From: Beaufortia kweichowensis
Taxonomy: Eukaryota; Chordata; Actinopteri; Cypriniformes; Gastromyzontidae
DNA length: 64,000 bases
Direction: 5' to 3'
Assembly: GCA_019155185.1 (NCBI GenBank)
Contig: CM032802.1
Coordinates: 8,470,501 to 8,534,500, forward strand
Position numbers and translations under genes: made by a program
Notes under the pieces: model-generated
Told to the model about the DNA's origin: nothing
The model's database searches: none
The model's input: only the letters and a program-made list of their open reading frames with translations
Shown: positions 25,061 through 37,420 of the stretch, in pieces
How the letters are laid out: each line of letters opens with the position of its first letter
How positions within the stretch are numbered: position 1 is the stretch's first letter

Positions 25061-27350
25061 GCTTCGTGCCAATGAAATTTATCACATGGGTACAAAGCCT
25101 TTGTATCTGTACGTTAGCCTCTTTAGTCAAAGTGAGTATAGTTAATATACATTCAGGCGAGGGGAGAAACGTGAACGTGAAATAAAGAAGTGAGGTGCCG
25201 GACTAATTTAATTACTCTTAAGACCTCCATGACAGTAATGTAAATATTCTAACGCCCAGACCTGAGACACTCGGAGTAATTACTTAAAGCTTTCCCTCAC
25301 ATCTCTCCGGACTTTTTTATTATCCAAAAGCTTTTTAACATTAGCACTGTCTTCCTGACAAATTAAATGAAATTTCATTACTCCAGTCATCCTAATGGTA
25401 AGAAACTGTCTGCCGTGGTGTGGCGGGCCCTCTTGCCGACTGCCCGGGCAGATTAATCAAATAGTCAGCTTTAGAGACAAACCGAAGAGAGCATCGATCC
25501 GGCGGTCTGGGTGCTTTGAAGGATTCAAGGGAAGGGGAGATTTGAACTTTGAGCGAAAGACACCCACCAACTATTGATCTCCATATGTTAAACACAGAGA
25601 CAATTCTGGGAGAATTATTTAGTTTCAGATAGGAACTCCCGAGCTGGGCTTTATGATTTAAAGTAAGCCAATTATGCAAAATAAGAATGGCATTACACAC
25701 CTTTATTTTACAGTGTATATAAATCTTACTTCTGTATTGGTTTTCTTTGTGCCAAGCTGCCAAAATATAATGATTACATACTTACAAAAGTTTTTATAAT
25801 CACATCTCTAATCATAGTATTAAGAAGAATCAAGGGGGTGAACGTTAAAGGAGTGGTAAACTCATGTTGGATGGAACTGTGTTTTGCCATTAGTCGAAGA
25901 TGTTTAACACCTTTAGGTTTTGTGAGGGTTAAGCTGCTTGGCCTTTGATCTCTCTGGGGTAAGGTCCAGCCAAAGGCCCTCTCCCCCATCGCTCGGCCCT
26001 TCGGGGACTTTCAATCCAATTGCTGGCCCAGAATGGATGCAGATCTCAAGGTTACACCTGAGTGTTCAAGGGCAGGTCCAAGTGTAATCGGCACTTAGAT
26101 CATAGATTAATCTTATTTGCTATCTATTAGGCTTGATTCTTTCCCCCTCCTAAAGCCAGGATTACGGTGATAGTTTAAGATAATGGATTCTTATGGAAGA
26201 GGAGGTCAAGAAGGCTTCGTGTTTCAGAAGCAACAGATAATATGATTAATCTAAAAGCCTCTTTCAAAGGGGGTCCCACCTTCACAGGCCTAATTGCCAA
26301 AGAGAGATGGAGGAGAGAATAAATCTGCAGTGTTGCCTGCAAGCCCACTGGATGAGACGCTTTAAATTCAACTAGAGTGTTTCATTAATTAAGGCTTTAT
26401 TGTATAACCCGTGTGTGGGTGATGACAGAGAGATTTTTTTTATATTTGAATGTTTCTCTCATCCACTTATTTTCCATTAGGGATAATCCACATACAGAAA
26501 CAGAATTTTCTCTACAAGAGAAATTGAGATTTATCAATGGATTGTGGGTAATTTTCATTTAACCTCCTGCAAAATGAGAATGTTGTGACCTGTTTGTGTA
26601 GCGCAAAGAACAAAACACTACGTGTAGATGAATATTGACATTATCAAGGGGTTTTACCTGCGTGCCATTGACATTTTCTTAATACAACCAAACGATAGCA
26701 GACATGCTTTGATGCATGACTTTCATTACTATATTTACTCTGGTCTCAAAATTCACTATTAACATTTATCCAATAGCGGCATAGAGGAAAGCGATGCGTA
26801 ATCATTTCGCTGTGATACTCAAAGGTTATGTCAAGCTGCACGGATTCCCTTAGCTACGGCTTAACTCCGAGGGGGGAAAAATCCTGTTCTTTCTGTGATT
26901 TCTATAGGTAGCCACTAGCCAAACTGATAAAAGATAAGTAGTGATAAAAATATCCTAATGTGACAGCCCAGCAGATAACCTCAGGAGACACATTGGTTAT
27001 CAAAACCAGTCATCAGCAAGTGAATATTTATCACAAGGAACAGACTCATTGCAGAATCACCGCCTGCATGTTTACTAGCTAATACAAGCGAGAGACATGT
27101 AATCTTTTCAGGGTGGAACAATTCCTCCTTCAATCTTACAAAAACACTGGGGCCAAATACATGTAAGCACAGTACATGCTGACGAGAGTCCACAAATACC
27201 CCCAAATGATAATACACTGTATTCTGCTGTCTCTATGGATTGTCTTTTCATCGTGTGAATGTAAATGATAGTATATGTATGAATTCATAGGGAGAGAGAG
27301 CAAAGCCTGCTGGATCATAATACATCAGTGTTTTTCAAAGACAATCTAGC
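25061..27350. promoter_or_regulatory. long candidate CNE-dense segment
   Basis: The longest run of balanced, repeat-poor DNA so far, about 2.3 kb. It contains TTAATTAA at 26385-26392 and numerous ATTA/AATTA words. A 123-codon minus frame (25392-25763) has no domain and overlaps a plus frame. It probably comprises several elements; boundaries are arbitrary. Confidence 0.3.
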
Positions 27351-28340
27351 CTGTGGTTTCCCATTGATTGTGAGGAAGGTCATGTGTATAAATGCATTTT
27401 TCGATAGGCTGTTTAGGACTGGTATTTTTTAAGAAATTCTTTCGAAGGTCACGTATCAATAATACATATGTATAATCTATTATTAAACGATCAGGAAATA
27501 CCTAAAAACATATTCTAAAAATATCATTACCATAGGGTGGAAATGAAATGTGGCGTATAATGTTCATGCCATATTTAATGTTGCTCGCACCATTTAGAGA
27601 GGGGTACACAATCAAAGTCTAGACGTTTTTTACTCTGTCAAATCACAGAGCAGCTCAATCACGAGTGACTGACAAATTCAGGGAAGGGAAAGGTCTCGGT
27701 GTGTGCCCTCATAGGCAGGAGAGCGCTTTCTTGTCAAACATAAACCATATTAATGTTAGACCTTGTACTGCCTTTAATATGGGAGCTTTATAAAGTCATA
27801 AGATGGGAGGAAAATAGAATGAGGGACTATCGTTCAGAGATTTACCACAGGTTAAATGACGGGGCTTTTTCAAAGCACTGCTGACATGCCATCCATAACG
27901 CGCGACGTACAGTGAGTGGAAAAGCACTGTCGACTATTATGTGAAACCACCAAGATAAAAAAGAAAAAAAACTTCCTTACCTTTTGTCAAGTCCTCGTCG
28001 CATTTTCTTTTCCACTGCTGATTTTTAATTGTAACATTGTATTAAATAAAATGACCATTTAGTATTATTATTATTTACTAACAGGGACCCCAATGCAATT
28101 TTTTCCTGTACTTTCACCAATCGCAATACCAGCATCGATACAGCTCGCACATAAACAACAGTCAGAATTGAAATATATCGCAAGCGCATGACTTGCCCTT
28201 GAGGTTTTCTGTGAGGTTGACTTCTGTGAGGTTGAAGTTTTTGCAAACCCAGCATCTTTTTTCACACAAAGTCAAGGCAAATGCGGTGCTTTTGATATTG
28301 CATATCGGACGATGAAAGGTGTGTGCAGTACTCGTCCGGA
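27351..28340. promoter_or_regulatory. candidate CNE with a possible minus-strand microexon
   Basis: Balanced sequence with a 15-bp tandem duplication of TTCTGTGAGGTTGA(C/A) at 28207-28236. The possible 37-base exon is listed separately. Minus-strand frames around 28025-28353 overlap in all phases and are not called. Confidence 0.25.
27981..28017 (-). other. possible microexon (minus strand)
   Basis: On the minus strand, ATCAG precedes CAGTGGAAAAG..., and the segment ends in AAAAG followed by GTAAGGAAG, a strong splice donor. With a tandem acceptor (CAGCAG) the exon would be 37 or 34 bases. The 37-base version is open in the frame reading Q-WKRKCDEDLTK, which has the charged look of real protein, but I cannot match it to a family. 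Against it: the tract upstream of the acceptor is poor in pyrimidines, and no neighbouring exon was found. Confidence 0.2.
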
Positions 28341-30420
28341 CATTCAATTTCAAAGCATTGTATACTTCAACCCGGTTGACATATTCTATTATTCTAAGGC
28401 CTCATCAGGCCATCAAGCCGCACTTTAAGACATCTTCACTGTGATCCATGGTTGCAATATGGAGGGATAACCTTGGCCCACCAGACTGTTCTTTGATATT
28501 AGTACTTTATAATAATTTGCTCTATCGTTTATGTTGCGGGGTTCAGCAGTTCATTCCTTTCCAAAAGGAGTGTGATTTGATGAAATATGTGTTTGCTTAA
28601 AAACATATTTTAACCCTGAGAATATGTGCAAAATTACAGCGGATTTTATAAGAGATAAATTTATCCTCTGGGACCCCCGTTTGTATTAATAGACATGTCA
28701 TGTTCTGAGCACTATTTTTACTATTAAATCATCTAAAATGGCCAAATGGGAAAATGCTTTGACTATATTGCTGTAATGTGTAATCATGAGCTTTCTTTCA
28801 GTGAGAATAAAACCATAGCTGAGACTGCATAGACTGCACAGGCCTTTCACAGGGCATCATGTGAAATATCTGTTTTTCTTATTGATAATTGATAGATGCA
28901 TCAGCTATCACAGACAATTGATTTACAAGGGATGGTTTGGAATTGAATAGCTCAAAGATATTAGATTTAGCAGCGACCTCGCCGCTTGTTAGCATATTCA
29001 TTTACCTATGGGAGTCCCATTAGATTTTGTTAATACATACTGCTTTAGTCATCCCAGCTCCCCACAAATTGCATTAATGTTGCTGTGTTATGTAGCCACA
29101 GAGCACAATAATTTGATTGAGTGCCTATGTTTGATATAATTAGATTATCGCTCGAGAGAGGGGTAATTGTCATGCTTTGTCACAACCAGATCACTGTTAA
29201 AAGAAGAAAAATGCCATATATTACCGTCTTAGCCTTTTAGCGTTGCAATGGTGACGCTGTCGAGTTAGTTAGAGATGACTGTATTTCTTCATCTCCTTGT
29301 TAACACGTTCAGCGATTGCATAAATATGCAAAAGAAAATATTCACACAATGTGGCATTCTTGTTGTCATCTCTTAGACGATACGACTGTTGAAAGCTAAA
29401 TATGTGATGTGTAAATTCAAAAAATGGAAAAAATCAATTAAGCAGATATGATTGTCAGCTGAGCTCTTATCATCAACAGTTAACTGCGTTGTTAAGAAAA
29501 AAGGGACGTAACCTTTGCAAAGGTAAAACTAGGCCTCATTTCCATCAGCACCTGACACTGTCACACAGCTCTCATTAAAACCTGTCAGTCATCCCCCCGC
29601 ACACAGCACCGCACAGCCGATGTAATTTATCAACGTCAAAACTGTCACCGGCTAATGTGAAGTAAAGTTTCACAGATGAGGAAAATGGACAATTACTAGA
29701 TGCACACTTCGGATGCAAAATACCAAGAGGTAGCAAATGTGTATTAATACGACAGGTAACAGTCGTGGGTGTCTGTGTGAGTAAGGCGATTCTGTGTAAA
29801 TACTTTATATATACACTGTATCTATGTGATGTACAACATGCTGCTTGTTATTCACAGGTAGAGGCCAATATAGAAAGGCAGTTGTGTTCTCATTAAGACC
29901 AGCACCAAAAATATCACAGTATCGTGTAAATACATTAACAACAAAGATAAATAAATCCCTGTTGTCAGTTGCTAAAGTTGGCTTGTTATTTTGAGCAGGT
30001 GAACGTGGCCGAATGAATTTTTTAAGATGGTCATTACAGTGGCTTGGATTTCTCACAGCTCTTTGCCTAGTGTCACACACTCATCGGTGCAGAATGAAGG
30101 CTGAATATGCTAATGACTCTAATTGGACTACTAATAGAGCATGTCTGTGTAGTTTTTAAGCTGGCGGATGGCTGTGTAATCAGCGCAGGCAGTCGTTAAG
30201 GGAATGAAGAGGCAACTAGCAATGTCAGGAGAGGGCCTGCTGGTTCCAGCTGACACTACCCCAATCTTCCAGGACCCATTAAATGGCTGTTTCAACGCAT
30301 TACCTACCATAACATCCTTGAATATCACTGATTTTATTTGCAGTATCAAACATTTCATTTCACGCGCCATTAATGGAAAAGTGCTGAGGTTCTAATGCTG
30401 CCAAAACATTTAGTAACTAC
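28341..30420. promoter_or_regulatory. long candidate CNE-dense segment
   Basis: About 2 kb of balanced DNA with many ATTA, GATAA and ATTGAT words. It contains a perfect 14-bp palindrome ACCTTTGCAAAGGT at 29511-29524. Short frames on both strands (29805-30395) overlap and have no domains. Confidence 0.3.
29511..29524. promoter_or_regulatory. 14-bp perfect palindrome
   Basis: ACCTTTGCAAAGGT reads identically on both strands. Each half has the core of a TCF/LEF or nuclear-receptor-like CTTTG/CAAAG word, and the centre TTGCAA is a C/EBP-like core. Function is inferred only. Confidence 0.35.
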
Positions 30421-31158
30421 CTGAACTCTACTGAAGAAACCAATTAACAACCGAGACAATATGGCCAATTACACACAAAAATAGGTAGGTCCACTAGTGT
30501 TTCCTGTCCAGCGATTGATCCGCTTACTTTACATGACAAAAACAGCTCTAGAAAAATAAGAAAATTGTAAGCAAGACACAAATAGCTATATCATAGCAAG
30601 AAAAATAAGACTTTAATTTGACAAACATGTTGTGGAATATATAGATCATTTACTCACTCCTACATTGTTACCAAATTTGGAAGTACTGTGTAAGTCATAA
30701 AATATAAAGTTAAAGAAATGACAAAAGAAATACATTTTGAAAAGGCATAATGGCTAAAACTAAATGTTTTTTAAAACTATTAATTGTTTTGAGACAATTC
30801 TAGAAACTAGATCTAATTCCAGTGGTCAGCGCATTCTTTGTTAATGTATTTATAAATTGGTGGTTAAATTGATCAAATCTTTGTATCCCAGCATTTTCTT
30901 TTTATTTCATCACATTAACAACATCCATTTGCTTTGCTTTAAAGAACTGAGGACTAATTCCATTTTACAGCTTTAAAGTTGCTGCTAACTAGCAGAAACA
31001 CTTAATGAAAAGACTGCTGGCTACAGAAAGAAGTGATGAGGAGATCAGCATTACCCAGCCCTCCTCTGACCCCTAATGTAGTTATGCCCAACACAAAATG
31101 CAAGTGCCACTTCAGAAGATGGGAAATGAGTAGACCTCCCTCAAATCAATTACTTTAT

Positions 31159-31209
<51 letters not shown>

Positions 31210-31460
31210 TTTTAGGTCTATCTGTGTAATAGGGTTGCATGTGCAATTTATTTATATTTAAGGGGTATCCCTTCCTGAACACAAAACAAACATAAATTTT
31301 TAATTTGCTTGTATTTCACCATAAAACCAAATGGATTTGATCTTATTCAGGCTTCTGTGCTTTATAAAAATTATTGTACATTAACTCTCATTTTAAAATC
31401 TGTCCAGCAGTGTTTATATTCAAGAGAAAATGTTTGTTTATGGTTAACGGCTATAAGGGT
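30421..31460. other. AT-rich stretch with GT repeat
   Basis: A/T-rich apart from the microsatellite at 31164-31209 and a balanced patch just before it. Confidence 0.45.
31164..31209 (+). repeat. (GT)23 microsatellite
   Basis: Forty-six bases of perfect GT alternation, the longest GT array in the window. The frame through it (Cys-Val repeats) is spurious. Confidence 0.95.
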
Positions 31461-32830
31461 CACCGTGTGACCTCCACATCATAGCCATAATCCTAATAGT
31501 TAGCGGCCATGTCCACATCTGTTGTAATCCTCCATGTAAAACCAGCCCTCAGCTGTGTTTACACCCCACCATCTCTCGCTTTGTGTTTGAAGTTCAAAAA
31601 AACACAGGTGTTGCTCTGTGAACCTTGCATATTGGCCACTAACCTCATAACCCCACCCTGACCAGCTAATCTTATTCTTATTGATTTTCCAGCCAGCTTT
31701 CAATAGGTCCTGATGGAATGATGTCAACATGAAGCTAATGACTGTAACACACAAGCAAAGAGAAACATAAAATATCATTACTGTTGCTTTCTTCATCAAC
31801 GCCCTCTGATTACCTTGTGCCATTATATCGGGATTGTAATGACCTTGTTCAGAAAGAAGGTGAGAGAATATGATGTGACAGGCTCTTTATAGATTTATTC
31901 CCAGTTTATAAACACTGCTGCATGGAAACCATGTTTTGACATCTATTTTCAACTAGATCTACAGGAGAGATGTGTATCTGTCTTATCTATTTAGAAAAGG
32001 TTTGATCGTAAATAAATGCTGCTTTAACCATTGGGACGGTACATGTTGGTTAGTATATCAATAATCAGTATTAAAAACATATGTGTATACACAGACTTTT
32101 GAATGCAGCACAGAATATAGATCTTAATAAACAAGATAAAGATCAAGATAAACGCAAGTTGAGTTTAAAGTGACTGTGCTTTGATGGGATTTATGCAGTA
32201 CATGCATGTAACATCTTTATCTCAGAGATTTCTGTTAACAACATCTTTGATAGTTTGTCTTGAAAGGTGTTTGATTATTACATTCACTCCTTAATATCTC
32301 TTATTGGATGTGGGATCAGTGAGCTCAGGACCCGGTGGGACACCTGTGTAAACTGTATACTTTGTATACAAAGACACTGACCTTTCTTTGTATCTTTCTC
32401 AATAATGCTCTCATGGTGTTCTATTAATTAAAACGAAAGCGACCGCAGACTCTCGCTCAGGCCCAGCAAGGTGATTGCGAGTTTCCCTTCTGTGCAGTTA
32501 ATTACTCCCCTTGTTTCGCAACATGGGTATCTAATAAATTTATAGTCATCAGGTTATAGGGATGTACCGGATGGGGTTGCGTGTGTGGGGTAAAAAGTGT
32601 GCAGTTTGCGGGATGGTCTGAGGCTAAACTGTTTTTGATTACTGTACCTGCTAATGTATGCCTGATCCACAAAAAGGTAGAGTGTGTGGCTGCATATTTC
32701 AGAGAAGACATCCCACCAGGAGTCTAATGTGCCAAATCACTCTTCTGCCAGCCTGGCCTAGTTTTAGCTGTTGCCTCGACTTTCTCTCAACCTCAGCCTC
32801 CCATATGTTCATTAATTGACTCTCATTTAA
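31461..32830. promoter_or_regulatory. weak candidate CNE blocks
   Basis: Mixed texture: 31440-31860 and 32290-32830 are balanced, and the part between is AT-rich. GTTAATTACTCC (about 32497-32508) carries a TAATTA core. The 107-codon minus frame at 31500-31823 has no domain. Confidence 0.2.
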
Positions 32831-33060
32831 ATGTTGAATCTAATTTGCTCGAGTGCGGACGAAACAAATATTGCATTGTCGTATATTGCCAATTAATTAA
32901 ATTAAATGTAAATTTGAGATATAGGGAATGTGTAAATAGAACAACATCTCTCTCAAATGTTTTTTTTTATATTAACAGATTATGTACGGTATGTAATTGT
33001 AGTTGTTTTCAAGTATGTGGAAAGCTTTTTAGAACACTAATATAGATTTTTAACCAGATT
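32831..33060. other. AT-rich stretch
   Basis: Repeated AATTAATTAAATTAAAT at about 32890-32906; otherwise nothing seen. Confidence 0.45.
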
Positions 33061-34020
33061 CTGCTATGCCCATGTTCAAAGGCTTCCATTGCACCTAAAC
33101 CCTACAGCAACCGATGACCAAACATGGGTCTCATTCATCTAACAGCATCCCGGCTTATTGTTTGGGTGCAGTGGGGTTGCTATAAGGCACCTCACTTGCA
33201 TCGGTCTGGTGTATCCCTCCATCCCACAGGACCCCAGATACAAATCAAACCGCTCTGACCCCAGTGTCCTCTCCACACTCCCAGTCCCCTAAAGGCGAGA
33301 CAGCAGTGCGAGATCCTTCCTTGCCCTTATTTATTTTCTCCTTTGTGGTTCTGAAGCTAAGGGCATAAGCCATATATATTTCCTTGGGTAAACTAAACCT
33401 GTGTTCAGAGTCTGAAGCCATTTTCATTTTAAATAATGTTTGCTAATAATAATACCTGAATATCACGGCGGGGAGCGTTTGAAAAGAGGAATGAAGGCTA
33501 TCGGAAAGTGGATGTGTGAATAGGGTAGCATTTTCTTTCCATTACCCGAAAGAAAACATAGATATAGAGAAAATAATATAAGTGCATCAGATGGCGTTTC
33601 TGCATTAGGATCAAAGAGCTTGAGCCATTGTACAAAAGTACAAACACGTTTGCTTGTGAAGCAGATGGCCAGAGCTCACAGCCTAAGAAGAAGCTGTTGT
33701 GGAGTGAATAATGACATGGTTAGTAAGCCCAAGTGTAAATATGCAAGTAAACACAGGCGCCTGGAGAGCAAAGCAGATCCACTAGCACCAATGAAAACGA
33801 ATCCCTTTTTCATGTCACATTGACCTTTTCCAGGCCAGATGAAATCAGTCTTGGCTTAAAACAAATAGCCACATTTCATCTGCTGTTACCCTTCAGACCG
33901 GGCCGCGTGACCTTTGAACTTAATTTTCTATCTAAACCCATTTCCATGCGCCGCATCCCCCGCTCCACTGTAATAAGTGTCTGGGGTCCTGCGCTGCGGA
34001 ACAGCGCTGTATAAAATAAT
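33061..34020. promoter_or_regulatory. candidate CNE with DR1 site
   Basis: Balanced block ending in a clean nuclear-receptor DR1 element at 33908-33920. Plus-strand frames 33620-34014 are short, overlap, and have no domain. Confidence 0.28.
33908..33920 (-). promoter_or_regulatory. DR1 nuclear-receptor-like site
   Basis: TGACCTTTGAACT, on the minus strand AGTTCAAAGGTCA, is two AGKTCA half-sites spaced by one base. This is the established binding pattern of HNF4, RXR/PPAR and COUP-TF (NR2F) receptors. Confidence 0.4.
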
Positions 34021-34500
34021 GTTTAAAGGGGGAGCATAAACTCTACTTTTATTTAAAAAGGAAAAAAAAAACATTTCATAAATTTTACACTTTTAAATTC
34101 CCTTTCTCTCCTCCTTATTATACCATCAGTTGTATCTTGCAACATTATTGTACAGCACATTTTATAATTATGCACTTTATATGATTAGCTTAAAATGTGG
34201 CAATGGCTTTGAATTGCTGTGTTTTGTTAGCGTTATTTTTGGCAGAAGCGATCAGGGACACAGAAAAGTCACGGACACATTATTCTTTGAAAAGTGACGA
34301 TTGCATTGTTAATTAATAGCTTAAAGTTGGCTTTTTGGAAGAGTTTATGGGTAAAGCATGGATACTCTGCACTATTCGACCGCATATTCACGCCAAACAA
34401 TAGAAACCGTTTTAATATGGACTGAATTCTCATGTGCTTCTGTGAGCCATTTCTGTGTTACCTCCCGTGGCAAATGCTAGTTCTACATTCATAAAACATT
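34021..34500. other. AT-rich stretch
   Basis: Poly-A run near 34062-34070; nothing else recognised. Confidence 0.45.
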
Positions 34501-35760
34501 TGAATATATATAGAGGGCATTGTGGCCGGCAGAGCAAACCTCAAGGTTTTCACAGGCGCCTTAAATAAACAAACAAAAAGCAGCTATCTGCCCCCCTATC
34601 TCTAAATGCACAGACAGCCACTTAGGTCACTTGAAAGGCTAATTTTCTGGAAATGTCACGTTAACTCTGAAGGCCTCACAAGGCATGAGAAAAAGAAGAT
34701 TAGCCCAGATGGAGACATTTGCAACACCAATCGCAAAGGAACTTGGGATTAGGCAAGCACCTTGTCTCATCTTCAAACATATGCAGACATTCACAGGCAC
34801 ACAAAAAGGTCATTTCATACTCATTTCCCACAACTCTGGTTACACTTCAGTAAAAGCGCAGATGCATGGGATGGAATGTATTTGACAGGCGGCAGAGGAG
34901 GCTTATCGTTGCTCTTAAAAGTGCTGCGTCAAAAGCCATTTCATGTCACCACGGCTTCACTCCATCCTTTGAATTTCTTTGATTGTCACACTTTGCATTT
35001 GGTTTGTCGTCTGAGATGGCTTTCGCAGTACCTCACAAACCAAAAAAGAGAGGAGACTCTTGAGCTAGAGAAAAAAAAACATGCAATCTTAAAACCGCTT
35101 CACCTTGAACTAGTCAGGCTGACATTATGGCACGAGACTCGTGGCACAATGAACCTTTCAGAACCTTCCTGCTGAATAAATGGTCCAGTAATATTAAAGA
35201 TGGCACAACGTCATTGTGAAAGATTTGTAAATACAGACATTTGATAAAGAGGTTAAATCAGTTTACTTTATCACGATGCGTTTGATTTGGAGAAGATCCA
35301 TCTCTTGAGCTCTTCGTGTTTTCCAACCCAAGGTTAAAAAAATAAATTACTTTCAGACAAAAACCCTGCCAAAATAATAATCTTATCCTGCCGTGGATCA
35401 AATTTTTGTGTAACCTCCCAAGTTGAGCGAGCATGCATTTTAAGCAAATTTATTACAGCATTAAATGAATAAATAAGAATATTACAAGAGGTGACCTTCC
35501 CCAGCCATAAGAAAATAAATGTCTGCTGCACTGTCCCTCAGCTGTGGGAACTCACATCAGAAATATTGCTATTTTCTTTCAACATTCCTCCATGCAAACT
35601 GGATTAGCGCTCCACTGCTTATTTAACCTTTTCGAGTAAACAAGATTATTTATTTCAACTGGCCTCTCCCAGTTTTATCTTCTGGTTAAGAGAAAAGAGA
35701 TTGAAAAATAAATGGATGAATAAATGGGCGCTTGCACAGTGTTCCCACGCTTGTAGTTCT
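34501..35760. promoter_or_regulatory. candidate CNE cluster
   Basis: Balanced segment with many CATTTCAT/ATTTCAC words. A 137-codon plus frame (34762-35175) overlaps another frame and lacks domains. The tail (about 35700-35730) has (AATA/AATG)-like repeats. Confidence 0.25.
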
Positions 35761-36089
35761 GTAAACTCTGTTTCATCAAGTTAATTGGAAAATGAACTTT
35801 TTGGACAGTGCAGTTCTTTTAAAATCAAAGTCAACTTCTTAATGCTTGGTCAGCCAACAGTTTCACATGTAGATGAAATAATAATGTCAAAGCCCAAGAA
35901 ATAACTGGTGTTGATTCTCATTGTGATCTTGGCCTTGTTAGCCTTCTTCTCAGCTCATGACATCTTTTTAAAATGTGTTCACACTGGTGTAGACCCGACT
36001 TCAATTACCATCTGAGTTTAGTTTGTTTGGTTGATGGTTGTAAATAGATAAATGGATAACAGTAAGCTTTATGTTATTTTTGTAAAAAT
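35761..36089. other. AT-rich stretch
   Basis: Nothing recognised. Confidence 0.45.
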
Positions 36090-36215
36090 TAAAGCTGGAT
36101 TTGTCCTGTCCTGTGATAAATTTGGTGTATACATATTTTGGTTTATGTGGGAATTGAACTTATGACCTAAGAGTTGTTAGCTCCATGCTTTACAAGTTGA
36201 GCTACAGGAACACCC
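36090..36215 (-). mobile_element. tRNA-derived SINE relic
   Basis: Read on the minus strand, the sequence starts GGGTGTTCC and then shows TGTAGCTCAACTTG, close to the RNA polymerase III A box TRGCNNAGYNGG. About 30 bases on, GGTCATAAGTTCAATTCC resembles a B box (GGTTCGAATCC). Spacing and order match a tRNA 5' half. The homology then runs into a non-tRNA tail, so this is a SINE rather than a tRNA gene. B-box changes suggest it is inactive. The downstream end is approximate. Confidence 0.55.
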
Positions 36216-36483
36216 TTAATGACTCATAATACCTTTAAATCATTACTTAGCTTGAGTGGTGAAAAGTTGCCATTCCTAGTGCTAACTACGGTGCTCACAT
36301 TGATGATGCAAGTGTAGTATGGTTCAGAGCCAAATAAAACAAGGTGAAAGAGACCTGTGGGGGTCATTTCTGGGGAGTGCACTCAAAATCTGGTTCATAG
36401 CCCTCAAATCAAGTGTGAAGTGCTTACTATATTACCACCTACTGAATATAGCGCTTTAGTACTGTATATATTATACAACACTT

Positions 36484-36524
36484 ATTTCTGGACTTTTCTG
36501 CATTTTTATATTTCTGGACTTTTC
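36484..36524 (+). repeat. short tandem duplication
   Basis: ATTTCTGGACTTTTC occurs at 36484-36498 and again at 36510-36524, period 26, inside AT-rich DNA. Confidence 0.85.
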
Positions 36525-36720
36525 GTATATATCTGTTTTGTATATAAACAATTCAGCAGCGTTGTACAGTAATTGATGTAGATTATAAGATTTGTTAATG
36601 ACTGTTATATTGATAAGATCCAGCTGAACTGAAATAGCTAATGGTTGTGTCATACACTCTTTCCCATTTTTAATTTCTTTTTTTAACACGTTTTAAAATA
36701 AATAGTAATGCATAATGCTA
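36525..36720. other. AT-rich stretch
   Basis: Nothing recognised. Confidence 0.4.
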
Positions 36721-36775
36721 ATTAGATATGGAGCGCACGCCCACTGCCAAGAACTGCGTCTGTGGTTCATTTCAG

Positions 36776-36884
36776 TAGCTATTGATCTACGGTTTCATCT
36801 TCGTGACAATCATGAAGTTCCAATTCATCAACTTCCAGCAATCATCAATCCAAGAGATTCACGCAGATGCATATGATTGTGTGG
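36776..36884 (+). other. exon-like segment
   Basis: TTCATTTCAG precedes the segment and GTGAGTGAG follows it, giving acceptor and donor matches 109 bases apart. Two frames are worth noting. One is open across the segment and contains an ATG at 36812 (MKFQFINFQQSSIQEIH...). The other is open until a TGA near the end. Neither peptide matches a family I know. It may equally be a CNE, since it sits alone in non-coding DNA. Confidence 0.15.
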
Positions 36885-36900
36885 GTGAGTGAGTAAAACA

Positions 36901-37420
36901 GTCTATAGATTCAAGCTGTACTTGTATGCCCTTAAACCCACTCACTGACATAGCGTTAAAAATAATATCAAAGTGGGATTCATTAAAATCATTGTGAAAG
37001 TGTGCTAAAACTAATCTGTGGTCGCCAAGCGCTTCTTTTCGTAATGTGTTGATACTTGATACTCTTGTATACCATGTACTTCTTTTTGAAATTAACCAAA
37101 TAGGACCTTTGGATATTAGAAAAGAACTGGGTCAATGCAAATGTTTGAGACAAGAATGGAAAACAAACTTGGGGGTGAGGATAGCCACGATGGTGTGGTC
37201 TGATATGAATAATGCAAACACACATGCTTGTAAGGTTAATACACAGTAGGCAAACACAATCACCCTTCCCCTTTTTAATAGGAATGTGCTTATTGAGACA
37301 CTTAGAGGGGTGTCAGGTGACGGCTGACCTTTTATACACACAGTTCAAACATTCATTATCATACAAATATGAGCTTTTTCACCAGGCCATCGATACATGG
37401 ATATGTCAATAAGTTCAGGC
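36901..37420. other. intergenic stretch
   Basis: Short overlapping frames on both strands (36989-37412) without domains. Nothing recognised. Confidence 0.4.

Noticed and set aside
36140..36215. Minus-strand tRNA gene
   Set aside because: Box B is degenerate, the acceptor stem is not complementary by eye and the sequence continues into a non-tRNA tail, so a SINE relic fits better.
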